This document shows, one piece after another, positions 1-7,718 of a stretch of DNA of 15,477 bases. The first letter of the stretch is position 1; each line of letters opens with the position of its first letter. The translations under genes and the position numbers were made by a program. The notes under the pieces are model-generated. The model worked only from the letters and a program-made list of their open reading frames with translations, searched no databases and was not told the DNA's origin. The stretch spans positions 1-15,477 of the forward strand of contig ML986933.1 of the NCBI GenBank assembly GCA_010094045.1, given 5' to 3'. Source of the DNA: Lojkania enalia (taxonomy: Eukaryota; Ascomycota; Dothideomycetes; Pleosporales).

Positions 1-770
1 ACTCTTTATAGTAATACACAATTATACCTTCTATACATCTCCTCTCTACTCTAATATAAAACAAATACTACTACTTATACCAATAATATTATCTAAAAAC
101 ATCCCTATACTTAATATAAATATACCTATACATCCTATCCTCAACTAATTCTTTCCTATACTCCAGCAACTGTATCTCTCTCTAACACTACTAACCTTCC
201 ATTCCAACCTATCCTACTATACTACTCTCTTCTATAATACTATTCTACAAACAACTAAACGCGCTGCAACCCTCTATATTACTACTATAAACGCTAAAAA
301 TAATATAACTAATACTGCTAAAATAATAATAAACTCTAGATTCAAATCTATTACTTCTACTAAATATACTAGATTAGCATTACTAACTTAATAATAGTAA
401 AATCCCTCTAACCACATCCGTTCCAGAAATCCAAACTATACTAAACCTATAACTACTCTATCCAGCTTTCTATATAATTATACAACACGAAAATACTCTA
501 TAAATAGAGTAACATAATAATAGTAAAAAAGAAAGAAGTCTACTCCTTCTACCGTCCGTTCTACTACAACTATACGCCTCCTTTATATAATATAATACTA
601 TCCTCCAGACACTACTGCTATTCTACAAACCAATACTATATCCGCCTAACTAGCGTCTACTAAGACTATATCTACTCCGTCCTATACTCTATAGAAAAAA
701 AGCTATATAAAAACAGTTATACTATCTTTTATAACCTAAAAGATCTATATAATAAGATAATATAAGGTAA
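1..770 (-). pseudogene. Unit A: decayed gene body, unidentified, partial
   Basis: This is the body of the first, left-truncated unit. No family is recognised and it does not resemble the D/E/F/G/J family. One minus-strand frame over roughly 1-600 reads without TGA and, if TAA/TAG are taken as former Gln/Trp codons, contains a strongly hydrophobic stretch rich in Ile, Leu, Val and Ala near 260-330, followed by basic residues, as in a membrane segment. Another frame over the same bases is also free of TGA. RIP removes TGA generally, so the frame choice is not secure and RIP also enriches for Ile. No start could be fixed, and the 3' end lies outside the window. Confidence 0.35.
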
Positions 771-850
771 TATAGTAGTACTACTACTATAAGCTGCTAA
801 GTAAAGAAAAAAACCCATCTGGTTAACACTAGCCCGCTCCGGGATAAAAA

Positions 851-905
851 GGCTATACTATCTAGCCCATTCCTTCTAGGATATAAGGGCTATACTATCT
901 GGCCC
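851..905. repeat. Unit A stem-loop, duplicated in tandem
   Basis: The stem-loop found once in other units occurs twice here. The first copy has arms GGCTA (851-855) and TAGCC (863-867) around loop TACTATC. The second has arms GGGCTA (887-892) and TGGCCC (900-905) around the same loop, with one T-G pair. The copies are 36-37 bp apart. Confidence 0.7.
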
Positions 906-1174
906 ATAGCATCCGTATAACTCCCTCTATAACTTATAGCTACTCGATTAACCTTAATCCTGGGGACCCCCTCAGCCTCCGGCTCTTATACCCCCTCTGC
1001 TGCCGCTCCGGCTATACCTTAGCCTGCTATTCCTTCTAGTTACTCTAGCTTACTCAGCCTTACCTTCCTTCTAGTCACTCCGGCTTACTTAGCACTCTAT
1101 AGAACTTTGTTCCTCCGCTGCATATCAGCAATATATATTTAATATTCTACTACACGTAAGCGCATATAGCGAAT
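906..1174. other. Unit A spacer between stem-loop and core
   Basis: A pyrimidine-rich spacer with no gene. It holds TGGGGACCCC at 961-970, related to the GGGACCCC palindrome region of units C and I, and a block near 1092-1118 (CTCTATAGAAC then TTCCTCCGCT) that recurs in units C, I and J. With units C and I it has a longer stem-loop-to-core distance than the other units. Confidence 0.55.
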
Positions 1175-1235
1175 TAATCTATATACTCTACATTATATAC
1201 TAAAGGAATTATATTATATGCTAAGTCTTAATTAC
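1175..1235. repeat. Core copy 1 (iteron pair)
   Basis: This copy has the two iterons, the first altered (CATTATATACTAA) and the second ending ATGCTAA, 21 bp apart around AGGAAT. The left arm TAATCTA is present. The right arm reads TCTTAATTAC, one or two changes from the TCTGGATTAC form seen in later copies. Confidence 0.8.
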
Positions 1236-1254
1236 TACTCCGCCACACTGCGCT

Positions 1255-1305
1255 ACTTACCTAATCTAATACAGCCTCCTAAGGCTTTTTTATTAATAAG
1301 AAACA
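1255..1305. repeat. Palindromic minisatellite, 3' flank of unit B gene
   Basis: A single repeat of the type seen after every core: ACAGCCTCCTAAGGCTTTTT, which contains self-complementary AGCCTCCTAAGGCT. It lies just beyond the 3' end of the unit B reading frame, so it would fall in the 3' untranslated or terminator region of that gene. Confidence 0.55.
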
Positions 1306-1309
1306 CAGC

Positions 1310-2458
1310 GCTCTAGTCTATTACTATTAAATCCTACTAAAATAAACTACTTATAACCTCTACTATAATACACAGCGCTTGCGTAAAATATACCGCAATA
1401 TTATTAATTAAATAAGGATTATTATTAGTATTATATATAACTACAACCGGAAAGCTCTAATCTAAATACTAAATACGATAATACCGATCTATTATATTAA
1501 ATAATTCCTAACAACTAAGTATATTACGCTAATATAACTATTTTCTACTACCAAACAACTGAAAATCTATATTATTTAAAATAATATAATTCGCATTAGA
1601 TCGATAATTCCCTATATTCTACTACCTATTTATTATAATCGGACGAGACTTAACCTAAACTACTTACTCTATCTTTCTAGTCCGAGGCGGACTAACTATA
1701 ATTAAAGGCACCGGCTACCTATTATACTTACTGCCAATATTTTCTTTTACCTAATAATCTATCTTAAATAGAACTACCCAGGGCTTTAATTTAATATCTT
1801 TAGCCTTCTAACCTCTAACTATATTTGGAAACTTCTCTATATCTAAATAACTCCGAATATTTAAATAAGATAAAATAAACCTTACCAGATCCGCTTCTAT
1901 TATTATCCTCTTTACCTTCTCCGGATCCTCCTCTGCTAAAGTATCCGCATACTTCCGCTTCCGCAGCTGAGGTAAACTCTCGCATCTAATCCGCTCGCTA
2001 AATAAAATAGGGTTCTCCTCCTTCTTATAATAAGCTATTATCCTCTTTAAAAACGAACTACTACGTTCGTATACCTCTAGCGGCGTTATCCGTATAGCAA
2101 CCGTATCTACTTTCCTATTAGCGTTATGTAACATAAATCGCGACCGTATATCTTACCAGTATAATTGTTTTAGAAACTAAAGTACCGTATAATAATGAGG
2201 AGTACTATCTTTATACCGCTCCTAAGCGCTATAAATCTCCGTACTAAGAGGCATCGCTTCCTTTAACAACTTATAAAACAGACTCGCATCTTCTATACAA
2301 CTCCTTAACTAGGTTATAAAAACTATAGTACTATATAACACCCATCCCTTCCTACGCGAAGTAGCTATATCCTCTATAAAACTTAACGACGTTACTAAAC
2401 TCACCGAACCCCTCTAGAATAAACTATTACTATTACTTATAATAGACTCCGTATCTAT
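1310..2458 (-). pseudogene. Unit B: decayed hypothetical gene, ~380 codons
   Basis: One minus-strand frame runs from ATA GAT ACG GAG (2458, read as a former ATG start giving MDTES) to about 1310 with no TGA and about 20 TAA/TAG codons, all explicable as former CAG, CAA or TGG. Its middle, 1808-2134, is the only stop-free frame over 100 codons in the window; that stretch starts at an internal ATG and reads MLHNANRKVDTVAIRITPLE at its N-terminus. The product is charged, with a Lys/Arg/Glu-rich central part (KRKYADTLAEEDPEKVKR) and mixed hydrophobic segments after it. I recognise no domain. It shows no similarity to the D/E/F/G/J family although the unit length and flanks match. The stop is uncertain because any TAA/TAG could be original. 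It is most likely a dead gene; the intact 108 codons may be chance survival of a stretch poor in Gln and Trp. Confidence 0.6.
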
Positions 2459-2491
2459 TATAGCTATAATTATACCCTACCTATATAAAAA

Positions 2492-2507
2492 AGACCCTCA
2501 AGGGTCT
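2492..2507. repeat. Short perfect inverted repeat upstream of unit B gene
   Basis: Arms AGACCCT (2492-2498) and AGGGTCT (2501-2507) with a 2-base gap. It lies about 35 bp upstream of the inferred start of the unit B gene, in the position occupied by the promoter hairpin in other units, but the sequence differs from theirs. Confidence 0.6.
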
Positions 2508-2531
2508 ATATATACATAGCCGCCAAGACCT

Positions 2532-2556
2532 AATAGGCTGTACTATCTAGCCTATT
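2532..2556. repeat. Unit B conserved stem-loop
   Basis: Arms AATAGGCTG (2532-2540) and TAGCCTATT (2548-2556) around loop TACTATC. Eight pairs are Watson-Crick and the innermost is G-T, as expected if the right arm was CAGCCTATT before a C to T change at CpA. Confidence 0.8.
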
Positions 2557-2734
2557 CCTTCCAGGCCTCGCTACCCGCTTATATAAATCACCCCCTATAA
2601 TAGCCCGTTCCTCGATTACTCACGTATTACTCTACTCTAGCTTACTAAGGCCCTCTCTAGAACATCCGTTCCTCTGACGCTATATTGAGTAATCTATGCC
2701 TAATACTACGCTGGGCATTCTAGAAAATGCAGAC
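2557..2734. other. Unit B spacer
   Basis: A gene-free, pyrimidine-rich spacer. It ends with an imperfect palindrome GCATTCTAGAAAATGC (2715-2730) directly before the core; the perfect form of this palindrome is in unit C. Confidence 0.55.
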
Positions 2735-2795
2735 TAATCTATATACTCTATATTATATACTAAAGGAATTATATTATATACTAAAAGTAGATTAC
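2735..2795. repeat. Core copy 2 (best-preserved iteron pair)
   Basis: Two identical 15-mers TATATTATATACTAA at 2749-2763 and 2770-2784, exactly 21 bp apart with AGGAAT between them. They are enclosed by TAATCTA on the left and TAGATTA on the right, which are inverted repeats. The 21-bp period equals two turns of B-DNA, so both iterons face the same side. Confidence 0.88.
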
Positions 2796-2860
2796 GCTGC
2801 TATACCGCGGCGCTTATATAATATAAGTCCCTCTTAACTACATCCTAGTAGCTTATATAC

Positions 2861-2990
2861 CCTCACACAGCCTTCTAAAAACTTTTCTTCCCTAATATAG
2901 TCTCCCAAGAATTCTTTAAGGAAATTATTATAAACTCCCGAGAATTTTATAGACTTTATTATAATACAGCCTTCCTAGAACACTTATAAA
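2861..2990. repeat. Palindromic minisatellite, 3' flank of unit C gene
   Basis: Repeats of roughly 30-40 bp built from CTCCC(A/G)AGAATT followed by TTTAAGGAAATTATTATA or ATAGACTTTATTATA. The segments can fold on themselves. Same type as in all other units. Confidence 0.65.
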
Positions 2991-3039
2991 ATCCTAAGTT
3001 AAATAACCCCTAAGAAAAATAATACTATATTATAATAAA

Positions 3040-3825
3040 ACTATAAACCAATTATACTTCTATACCTACTAACTTACGCCTACTCTAATACTCTCTAACT
3101 ACAAATCCTCTAACATTAATATTAACTATACTAAATCTAGGCCCTATAAAAACCTATCTAATAAAATCATCCTCCTCTAAAATATCTCTACTCTACCTCG
3201 ATAATATATCGTAAATATATTCTCTTATAGACCTATCGCGATTACAAAAACGACTAATAATAGATACTCTCGACCTATTACTAAAGGACTACCTTATAGA
3301 AGAACCTATACGCACCCTCTACTTCAAATAAACTAATATATTATAATAATAACGACCTTTATAAATAATACATCTATTATTATCCCTATAATCCACCCAC
3401 CAACGAGTTAACTAGCTAATATTACTAACCTTCCCACCAGTCCCACAAACCTCCTATATAACCCGATTAAATCTTAACAAAAACTTGCCTTCCTTAACTA
3501 AAATACTATTATACGCTAAATAAAAGCATTATAATCTCCTATTATTAGCCTATCTACCATCCGAATATTCCCCCTTTTTCACCTCTACGTCTCCTACGGC
3601 AGACTTACTACGTAAACTCCATACAAACTCTATATACTAAAATAATATAAGATCGCTTTTAATCTATACTATAATACTATAATATTTAAAAAAACTATAA
3701 ACGTAGATATAATACTACTAAAACTATCTAACATATAAAAATAAAATACTACTTACCCCGCATAAGACTGCTAACTTAGCTACAACAACCGCTAAGTTAT
3801 CCGACTAACTACTACTAAAAACTAT
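3040..3825 (-). pseudogene. Unit C: decayed hypothetical gene, ~255 codons
   Basis: A minus-strand frame runs from ATA GTT TTT at 3825 (possible former ATG) to about 3060 without TGA and with about 16 TAA/TAG codons. The two other frames checked in the middle of the region contain TGA and many more stops, which supports the choice. Reading stops as former Gln/Trp, the product begins with a hydrophobic stretch (DNLAVVVAKLAVLCG), followed by a basic and Ser/Asn-rich part including VKKGEYSDGR and CGTGGKVSNIS, and later an acidic DILEEDDFIR. No family is recognised and it is unlike the D/E/F/G/J family or unit B. A GTAAGT at 3751-3756 (complement) could be an intron donor, but no good acceptor was found. 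The 3' end is uncertain. Confidence 0.5.
3772..3799. repeat. Perfect inverted repeat inside unit C gene 5' part
   Basis: Arms TAACTTAGC (3772-3780) and GCTAAGTTA (3791-3799), nine perfect pairs around a 10-base loop. It lies within the inferred first codons of the unit C frame. It has no counterpart in other units. Confidence 0.8.
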
Positions 3826-3830
3826 ATGTA

Positions 3831-3859
3831 ATTCTTATTACTTTAAAACTAATAAGAAT
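3831..3859. repeat. Perfect inverted repeat just upstream of unit C gene
   Basis: Arms ATTCTTATTA (3831-3840) and TAATAAGAAT (3850-3859), ten perfect pairs around a 9-base loop CTTTAAAAC. It sits directly 5' of the inferred start at 3825, so in RNA it would form a leader hairpin. Confidence 0.82.
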
Positions 3860-3977
3860 ACTATACTCTAAATACTATACAGAAAATAATAAAAATAATA
3901 TAAATACTAGAATCCTCTAGATACTTAAAATAATATACTGCTCACGCCTCTATATCTACTAGTCCGCTCCGGGATAT

Positions 3978-4002
3978 AATAGGCCGTACTATCTAGCCTA
4001 TT
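3978..4002. repeat. Unit C conserved stem-loop
   Basis: Arms AATAGGCCG (3978-3986) and TAGCCTATT (3994-4002) around TACTATC. The left arm keeps the GC-rich form seen in unit H; the right arm carries the T/A form, leaving two weak or unpaired positions next to the loop. Confidence 0.78.
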
Positions 4003-4055
4003 CCTTCTATAACTTATATCTATTCACACAAACCCTACCTATAGAGACCCCTATT

Positions 4056-4072
4056 ATCTAATATTATTAGAT
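4056..4072. repeat. Palindrome ATCTAAT-ATT-ATTAGAT in extra unit C module
   Basis: Seven perfect pairs with a 3-base loop. It follows a GAGACCCC element and belongs to the extra ~90 bp that units A, C and I have between stem-loop and core. Unit I has the same palindrome with loop ACT (13344-13360). Confidence 0.8.
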
Positions 4073-4252
4073 ATACTAAGGCCTTCCGCTCTCTTCTAGT
4101 CGCTCAGCTATATAGAGCACCTCTAGGCCTCTCCAGGCCCTCTATATATACCTAGTACTTCTGTTCCTTCTAGTCTCTCTATATTTACTTAGCTACTATA
4201 GAACTACATTCCTCCGCGCTTATAAAGTAAGATATACCTAATACTATACGGG

Positions 4253-4268
4253 GCATTCTAGAGAATGC
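4253..4268. repeat. Perfect palindrome before core 3
   Basis: GCATTCT (4253-4259) and AGAATGC (4262-4268) separated by AG. This is the intact form of an element that precedes the core in units B, D, F and G, where CpA/TpG sites inside it have decayed to TpA. Confidence 0.75.
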
Positions 4269-4272
4269 GGAC

Positions 4273-4333
4273 TAATCTACATCCTCTATATTATATACTA
4301 AAGGAATTATATTATATACTAAGAGTAGATTAC
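4273..4333. repeat. Core copy 3
   Basis: Two TATATTATATACTAA iterons 21 bp apart with the usual AGGAAT spacer, enclosed by TAATCTAC on the left and AGAGTAGATTA on the right, which are inverted repeats (with CTCT on the inner left side). Confidence 0.88.
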
Positions 4334-4390
4334 ACTACTATACTACGGCGCTTATATAATACAAGTCCCTCTTAGCTATACTCCCTATAG

Positions 4391-4545
4391 CTAATCTCCC
4401 TCACACACTCTCCCGAGAATTTCTTTCTAAGAGAATTATACAGTCTCTTAAGCCTTTTTAAGGGAATTATACAGTCTCCTAAGAATTTTAGGGACTTTAT
4501 TAATATAGTCTTCCAAGTCAATTTTTAGGAAAATTATTATTGTAA
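4391..4545. repeat. Palindromic minisatellite, 3' flank of unit D gene
   Basis: About four repeats of the CTCCCGAGAATTT / CTCCTAAGAATTTTAGGGAC type, separated by ATTATACAGT or TTTATTAATATAGT. One holds AAGCCTTTTTAAGGGAATTA. Nearly identical to the tract at 9054-9190. Confidence 0.75.
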
Positions 4546-4651
4546 TACTACTCTTTACTCTTAATATATACTCAGTTAATTAGTCAATTAATTAATTAAT
4601 CTATTAATCTATCTCTTATCTTATCTTACCTATATCTAGTCTTCTACTCTA

Positions 4652-5474
4652 TTATACAGTACATCTATAAGTCAACTACAGCTGCGTCCGCCTATTAGAA
4701 CCTTTAACCTCTCCTACTGCATCCGTAACTCCCGTCTACTAGCAATTCTAACCTAGAGGATACACCCCCTTAAATCCGCTATAAGTTCTAACCTATCTCT
4801 CCTCAGCATATAAATCTAATATTATATTCTTCGCCTCTCTTTAATAATATATATCCTTATTATTACACGCTTTATATATCTACTAACTAACCCGCGGTAT
4901 TAACTCCCGTATCTACTAATTCTATATATTTACTCCCAGCCGCGTAATAAATACAAAATTAACCTACTTATTACTATAAACTAAATAGTTTTATATCTTT
5001 ACTACTAGATATAACCGGCGTAACGGGATATAAATACTATCATCCTTATCCTAATTACTCACCAAACAGTCCTCCCGTCTATACCTTTTAGGGGGGTTCC
5101 CGCTCTCCCGAGTAATATACTACCGTACGCCCTCTGAGCTTACCTTATATATAACTAATATATACTAGACTACCAGCTCTGCCTATAATTAACACTAGAA
5201 ACACTAAACAGCCTCTCTAATATATACCCTATACGTGATTACTAAGAAAAGATAGCTTATCCTTCGTACTATTAAAGGCAGCTAAAGAAATACTAATAGG
5301 CTGCACCCGCAACTATATAGATAAATTACTATCTATTAGACTTCTCTAAGCTAAGAACTCCGCCTACTTATACACTAACATAGTAAAAGTATCGACCCTC
5401 TCCAGAACACCTAACTACAGCTCCGCCGGTAACTTATTAAGGGGGAAGCCCTCTTCCTCTATTAATGCTATTAT
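4652..5474 (-). pseudogene. Unit D: decayed paralogue of the array family (F-box-like N-terminus)
   Basis: Minus-strand gene from ATA ATA GCA at 5474 (former ATG) to a TAA at 4652. Exon 1 ends at 5228 and exon 2 starts at 5178. Exon 1 contains LPAELQLGVLERVDTF, which resembles the first helices of a fungal F-box domain, followed by LRVQPISI and LSFLSNHV. Exon 2 gives ELVVQYILVIYKVSSEGVRQ, then ESGNPPKR, a central LYLVVK and a C-terminal GFKGVYPLGQ and TDAVGEVKG. These blocks recur in units E, F, G and J in the same order and the same frame, which is the main evidence that the frame is real. All in-frame stops are TAA/TAG. About 258 codons. F-box is a weak call; if right, the product would be an adaptor of an SCF ubiquitin ligase, but no substrate can be inferred. 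Confidence 0.68.
5179..5227 (-). other. Intron of unit D gene, 49 nt
   Basis: Starts GTATAT and ends CAG. Removing it joins G to AG, making GAG, and brings the upstream and downstream conserved blocks into one frame, which they are not in the genomic sequence (49 is not a multiple of three). Unit G has the same intron in the same place (GTACGT donor). Confidence 0.7.
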
Positions 5475-5501
5475 AAAATAACGAAGAAAAGATAAGAGAT
5501 A

Positions 5502-5556
5502 TTTCTTATAGAACAGTAGGAAAAATTATATAGGGACTCTAAAGGTTATATAAAAT
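5502..5556 (-). promoter_or_regulatory. Unit D promoter block with hairpin
   Basis: Upstream of the gene on the minus strand is TATATAACCTTTAGAGTCCC (TATA-like, about 75 bp from the start), then an A/T-rich AATTTTTCC. A decayed hairpin follows: TTTCTT (5502-5507) and AGGAAA (5518-5523). The block is shared by units D, E, F, G, H and J and absent from A, B, C and I. Promoter function is inferred from position and the TATA-like sequence. Confidence 0.6.
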
Positions 5557-5612
5557 AATAAAAATAATAAAAAACCTATCCTATACCTACTAATCCCCTC
5601 CAGGATTTAAAG

Positions 5613-5629
5613 GGCTATACTATATAGCC
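5613..5629. repeat. Unit D conserved stem-loop
   Basis: Arms GGCTA and TAGCC around TACTATA. The loop can pair further, giving GGCTATA and TATAGCC around CTA. Both arms carry the T/A form, as expected from symmetric RIP of GGCTG/CAGCC. Confidence 0.78.
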
Positions 5630-5820
5630 TATTCCTTCCAGAACTCGCTACCCGCTTGATTAACCCCCATCTTAAGTCCCTAGAGTATCTACTCTACTCT
5701 CTCGCTTACCTTTAGCACTCGTCTACTCTTGCTTACATAGCCTTCTATTTCCCCCAGTTACTACCGCTTATAAAGTAAGCTATACTCTTCGCTATACGGA
5801 GTATGCTGGAGAATGCGGAC
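5630..5820. other. Unit D spacer
   Basis: Gene-free, pyrimidine-rich spacer with CCCTAGAGTATC and repeats of CTTAC/CGCTTA. It ends in a decayed form of the GCATTCTAGAGAATGC palindrome next to the core. Very close to 10280-10470 of unit G. Confidence 0.5.
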
Positions 5821-5881
5821 TAATTTATATACTCCACATTACATACTAAAGGAATCATATTATATGCTAAGAGTAGATTAC
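5821..5881. repeat. Core copy 4
   Basis: Two iterons, slightly altered (CATTACATACTAA and CATATTATATGCTAA), with AGGAAT between, enclosed by TAATTTA and TAGATTA. A second copy of the right-arm motif (TAAGTCTGGATTAC) follows about 17 bp downstream, at 5885-5898. Confidence 0.85.
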
Positions 5882-5945
5882 TGTTAAGTCTGGATTACTC
5901 TTCTAACGCTTACCTAACCCCGCTCGCTCCCCTTGCTTACCTAAT

Positions 5946-6000
5946 ACAGTCTCCCGAGAATTTTAAGGAAATCCTACTATACTCTCCCAAGAATTTTTAC
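5946..6000. repeat. Palindromic minisatellite, 3' flank of unit E gene
   Basis: About two repeats: ACAGTCTCCCGAGAATTTTA followed by AGGAAATCC, then CTCTCCCAAGAATTTTT. The shortest multi-copy tract of this type in the window. Confidence 0.6.
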
Positions 6001-6111
6001 TAAAATTACCACAACATAATTTATATATAAACCTAGACTATAAATTACTATAATACTCTTATAATATATCTATATTACTAAACGTATATAATTATACTAT
6101 AACTATTCCTC

Positions 6112-7009
6112 TTATACACCTTCATAAAACAACTACGGCTGTCTATTCCCCCTATTACCTATATTACCTACAGCATCTATTACTCTTATAAACTAATACT
6201 CCTGCCTAAAGGGATACACACCGCGAAACTAACTACCCTAATACTATACTTTATAATCTAAACCAATCTCTTTAACCTATAAATACTGCTAACTCTTATA
6301 ATACGAACTACACCGCTTGCACACCTCACCTATACTAGTAATACGAGACTATATATTAACTACCTCTAGACAACTTAAAACAACCCTCTTTACTACCTCT
6401 ATTAACTATTCTACAACTAACTCGCTAAATAAAACCTCAATATTATTACCTCTCTAGACTTTTATAACTATATATAACGTCCTCTACACTATTAATACTA
6501 GTTCTCTTATCTACCTATACCTTTCGTATCTACTATATATACAGCCTCTTAGGAGCTCGCCACTCTCCTAAGTTAAATACTATCTAATTCCACCCAGCTT
6601 CACTTTACACGTTACTAAAATACTAGTCTCTACTAGCTCTATACTATAAGCTAAATTAATAAAACTACTACGTCTAATACTATAATATATAAAATATACT
6701 AAACTTACCTTATATATAGTCTTCTATAAAAGAAAGTATTCTATTACTACCGCGAAACCTATCCAGCGGTATACTAACCAGTTGCTTTCTTAGCTAAACC
6801 GAAAAGTTCCTATCTATTAAATCCTTCTAGTTATATAATATACCTCGTAAAGCTATTAATGTAGTAAAAGTCGGTACCTTCTTAAGAACTATCAGGCTCA
6901 ACTCTACTAGCAACCGACCAAAACTAAACGCTTCTCTAATCTTACCTATATCTAGCCGCAACTCTAGTAGCAACTAACTAAGGGGGATATACTCCCCCTC
7001 TATTACTAT
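6112..7009 (-). pseudogene. Unit E: decayed paralogue, spliced frame continuous to C-terminus
   Basis: Minus-strand gene from ATA GTA ATA GAG (7009) to TAA (6112), with an intron at 6639-6708. Without splicing the frame runs into TGA; after removal it continues as ELVETSILVTCKVKLGG, then IRQYLTQESG, CKRC, QFRGVYPFRQ and VIDAVGNIGNRGNR, ending near GNRQPQLFYEGV, with only TAA/TAG stops. About 276 codons. The N-terminus has an extra ~20 residues relative to D, seemingly by a local duplication (LLLELRL and then LLVELSL). The order of blocks matches units D, F, G and J. The F-box-like segment is less clear here than in D. The gene is dead by the number of stops. Confidence 0.68.
6639..6708 (-). 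other. Intron of unit E gene, 70 nt, GTAAGT donor
   Basis: Donor GTAAGT is the fungal consensus; acceptor is TATAG, with a possible branch region TATTAAT upstream. It sits at the same protein position and phase as the 48-49 nt introns of D, G and J (G joined to AG). Its removal avoids the only TGA met in the unspliced frame. Confidence 0.75.
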
Positions 7010-7040
7010 ACTATAGACTACTAAGAAAAAAGTAGGGATA

Positions 7041-7100
7041 TTTCCCTGCAAACACGCTGGGAAAATTATAAAGGGACTCTAAAAGTTATATATAGCAAGA
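7041..7100 (-). promoter_or_regulatory. Unit E promoter block with intact hairpin
   Basis: Perfect arms TTTCCC (7041-7046) and GGGAAA (7059-7064) with a 12-base loop, followed on the + strand by ATTATAAAGGGACTCTAAAA and GTTATATATAG. On the minus strand this gives a TATA-like element and then the hairpin, 30-90 bp before the gene start. Shared with D, F, G, H and J. Confidence 0.62.
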
Positions 7101-7153
7101 ATACTAAGAAAAAAAGCTACTACGTTCCTGCTACACCCCTCCAGGCCTTAAAG

Positions 7154-7170
7154 AGCTATACTATATAGCC
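7154..7170. repeat. Unit E conserved stem-loop
   Basis: Arms AGCTA and TAGCC around TACTATA; the outer A/C pair is mismatched while the other units have G/C. Confidence 0.72.
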
Positions 7171-7197
7171 TATATTCTATTACTCGCCACCCGCTCG

Positions 7198-7229
7198 GAT
7201 ACCCTATCGCTATAAGGACCCAGGGTATC
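7198..7229. repeat. Unit E inverted repeat GATACCCT / AGGGTATC
   Basis: Eight perfect pairs, arms 7198-7205 and 7222-7229, loop 16 bases. Unit J has the same repeat with one mismatch (14949-14956 and 14973-14980). Units D, F and G keep only the right arm (AGGGTATC or AGAGTATC). Confidence 0.75.
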
Positions 7230-7361
7230 TACTCTACTTACTCCTTCTCTCCGCCCGTCGCTCGCTATCGCTTACTCAGCCTTCTATTCCCCCTAATTAT
7301 TCCGGTATATCAGGCAAACGCGCCTAACACTCTGCTAGGTATATAAGCGCATGTAGCGAAT

Positions 7362-7424
7362 TAATCTATATACTCTATATTATATATTAAAGGAATTATA
7401 ATAGTATACTAAGACTGGATTATT
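7362..7424. repeat. Core copy 5
   Basis: First iteron TATATTATATATTAA is near-intact. The second is altered to TATAATAGTATACTAAG. Left arm TAATCTA, right arm CTGGATTA, the non-RIP form of TAGATTA. Preceded by GCGCATGTAGCGAA, which resembles GCGCATATAGCGAA before core 1 but not the other units. Confidence 0.82.
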
Positions 7425-7487
7425 ACACCACTACCCTCCCGTAGTTAGTCTCTCTCTATACCGCCATACCCTCGCGCTATTTATTCA

Positions 7488-7625
7488 GTGTTTCTCTCCT
7501 AAGAATTTTACCGAAGTTATTATACAGCCTCCTAAGAAGCTTAGGGACTTTATTATAATATAACCTCCCGAGAATCTTACGGACTTTATTATACAGTCTA
7601 CCAAGAATTACTATACAATATATTC
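7488..7625. repeat. Palindromic minisatellite, 3' flank of unit F gene
   Basis: Four to five repeats with internal palindromes such as CCTAAGAAGCTTAGG, separated by GACTTTATTATAATATAA or GACTTTATTATACAGT. The period is about 33-36 bp. Confidence 0.7.
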
Positions 7626-7718
7626 TTCCTAGTTAAACTTAATAAAATTATCGTAATATCTTATACTTATATACTTAATTAATCTATCCTCTTACCTTAT
7701 CTTATATAGTCTTCCAAG

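Noticed and set aside
1..600. Membrane protein in unit A
   Set aside because: The hydrophobic stretch exists in one frame only, RIP converts codons towards Ile, and another frame is also open, so it is mentioned but not called.
1808..2134. Intact 108-codon reading frame as a working small gene
   Set aside because: The same frame continues upstream and downstream with RIP-type stops, so it is a fragment of a larger dead gene. Its ATG is internal to that frame.
4059..4067. TAATATTAT, like the nonanucleotide of some rolling-circle ssDNA viruses
   Set aside because: It lies across the stem of a short palindrome rather than in a loop, unit I has a different base at this place, and such A/T strings are expected by chance in DNA this rich in TpA.
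4571..4605. Run of TTAATTAA-type repeats as a telomere or origin
   Set aside because: A short low-complexity tract that is repeated only in unit G, its sister copy, and has no telomere motif.
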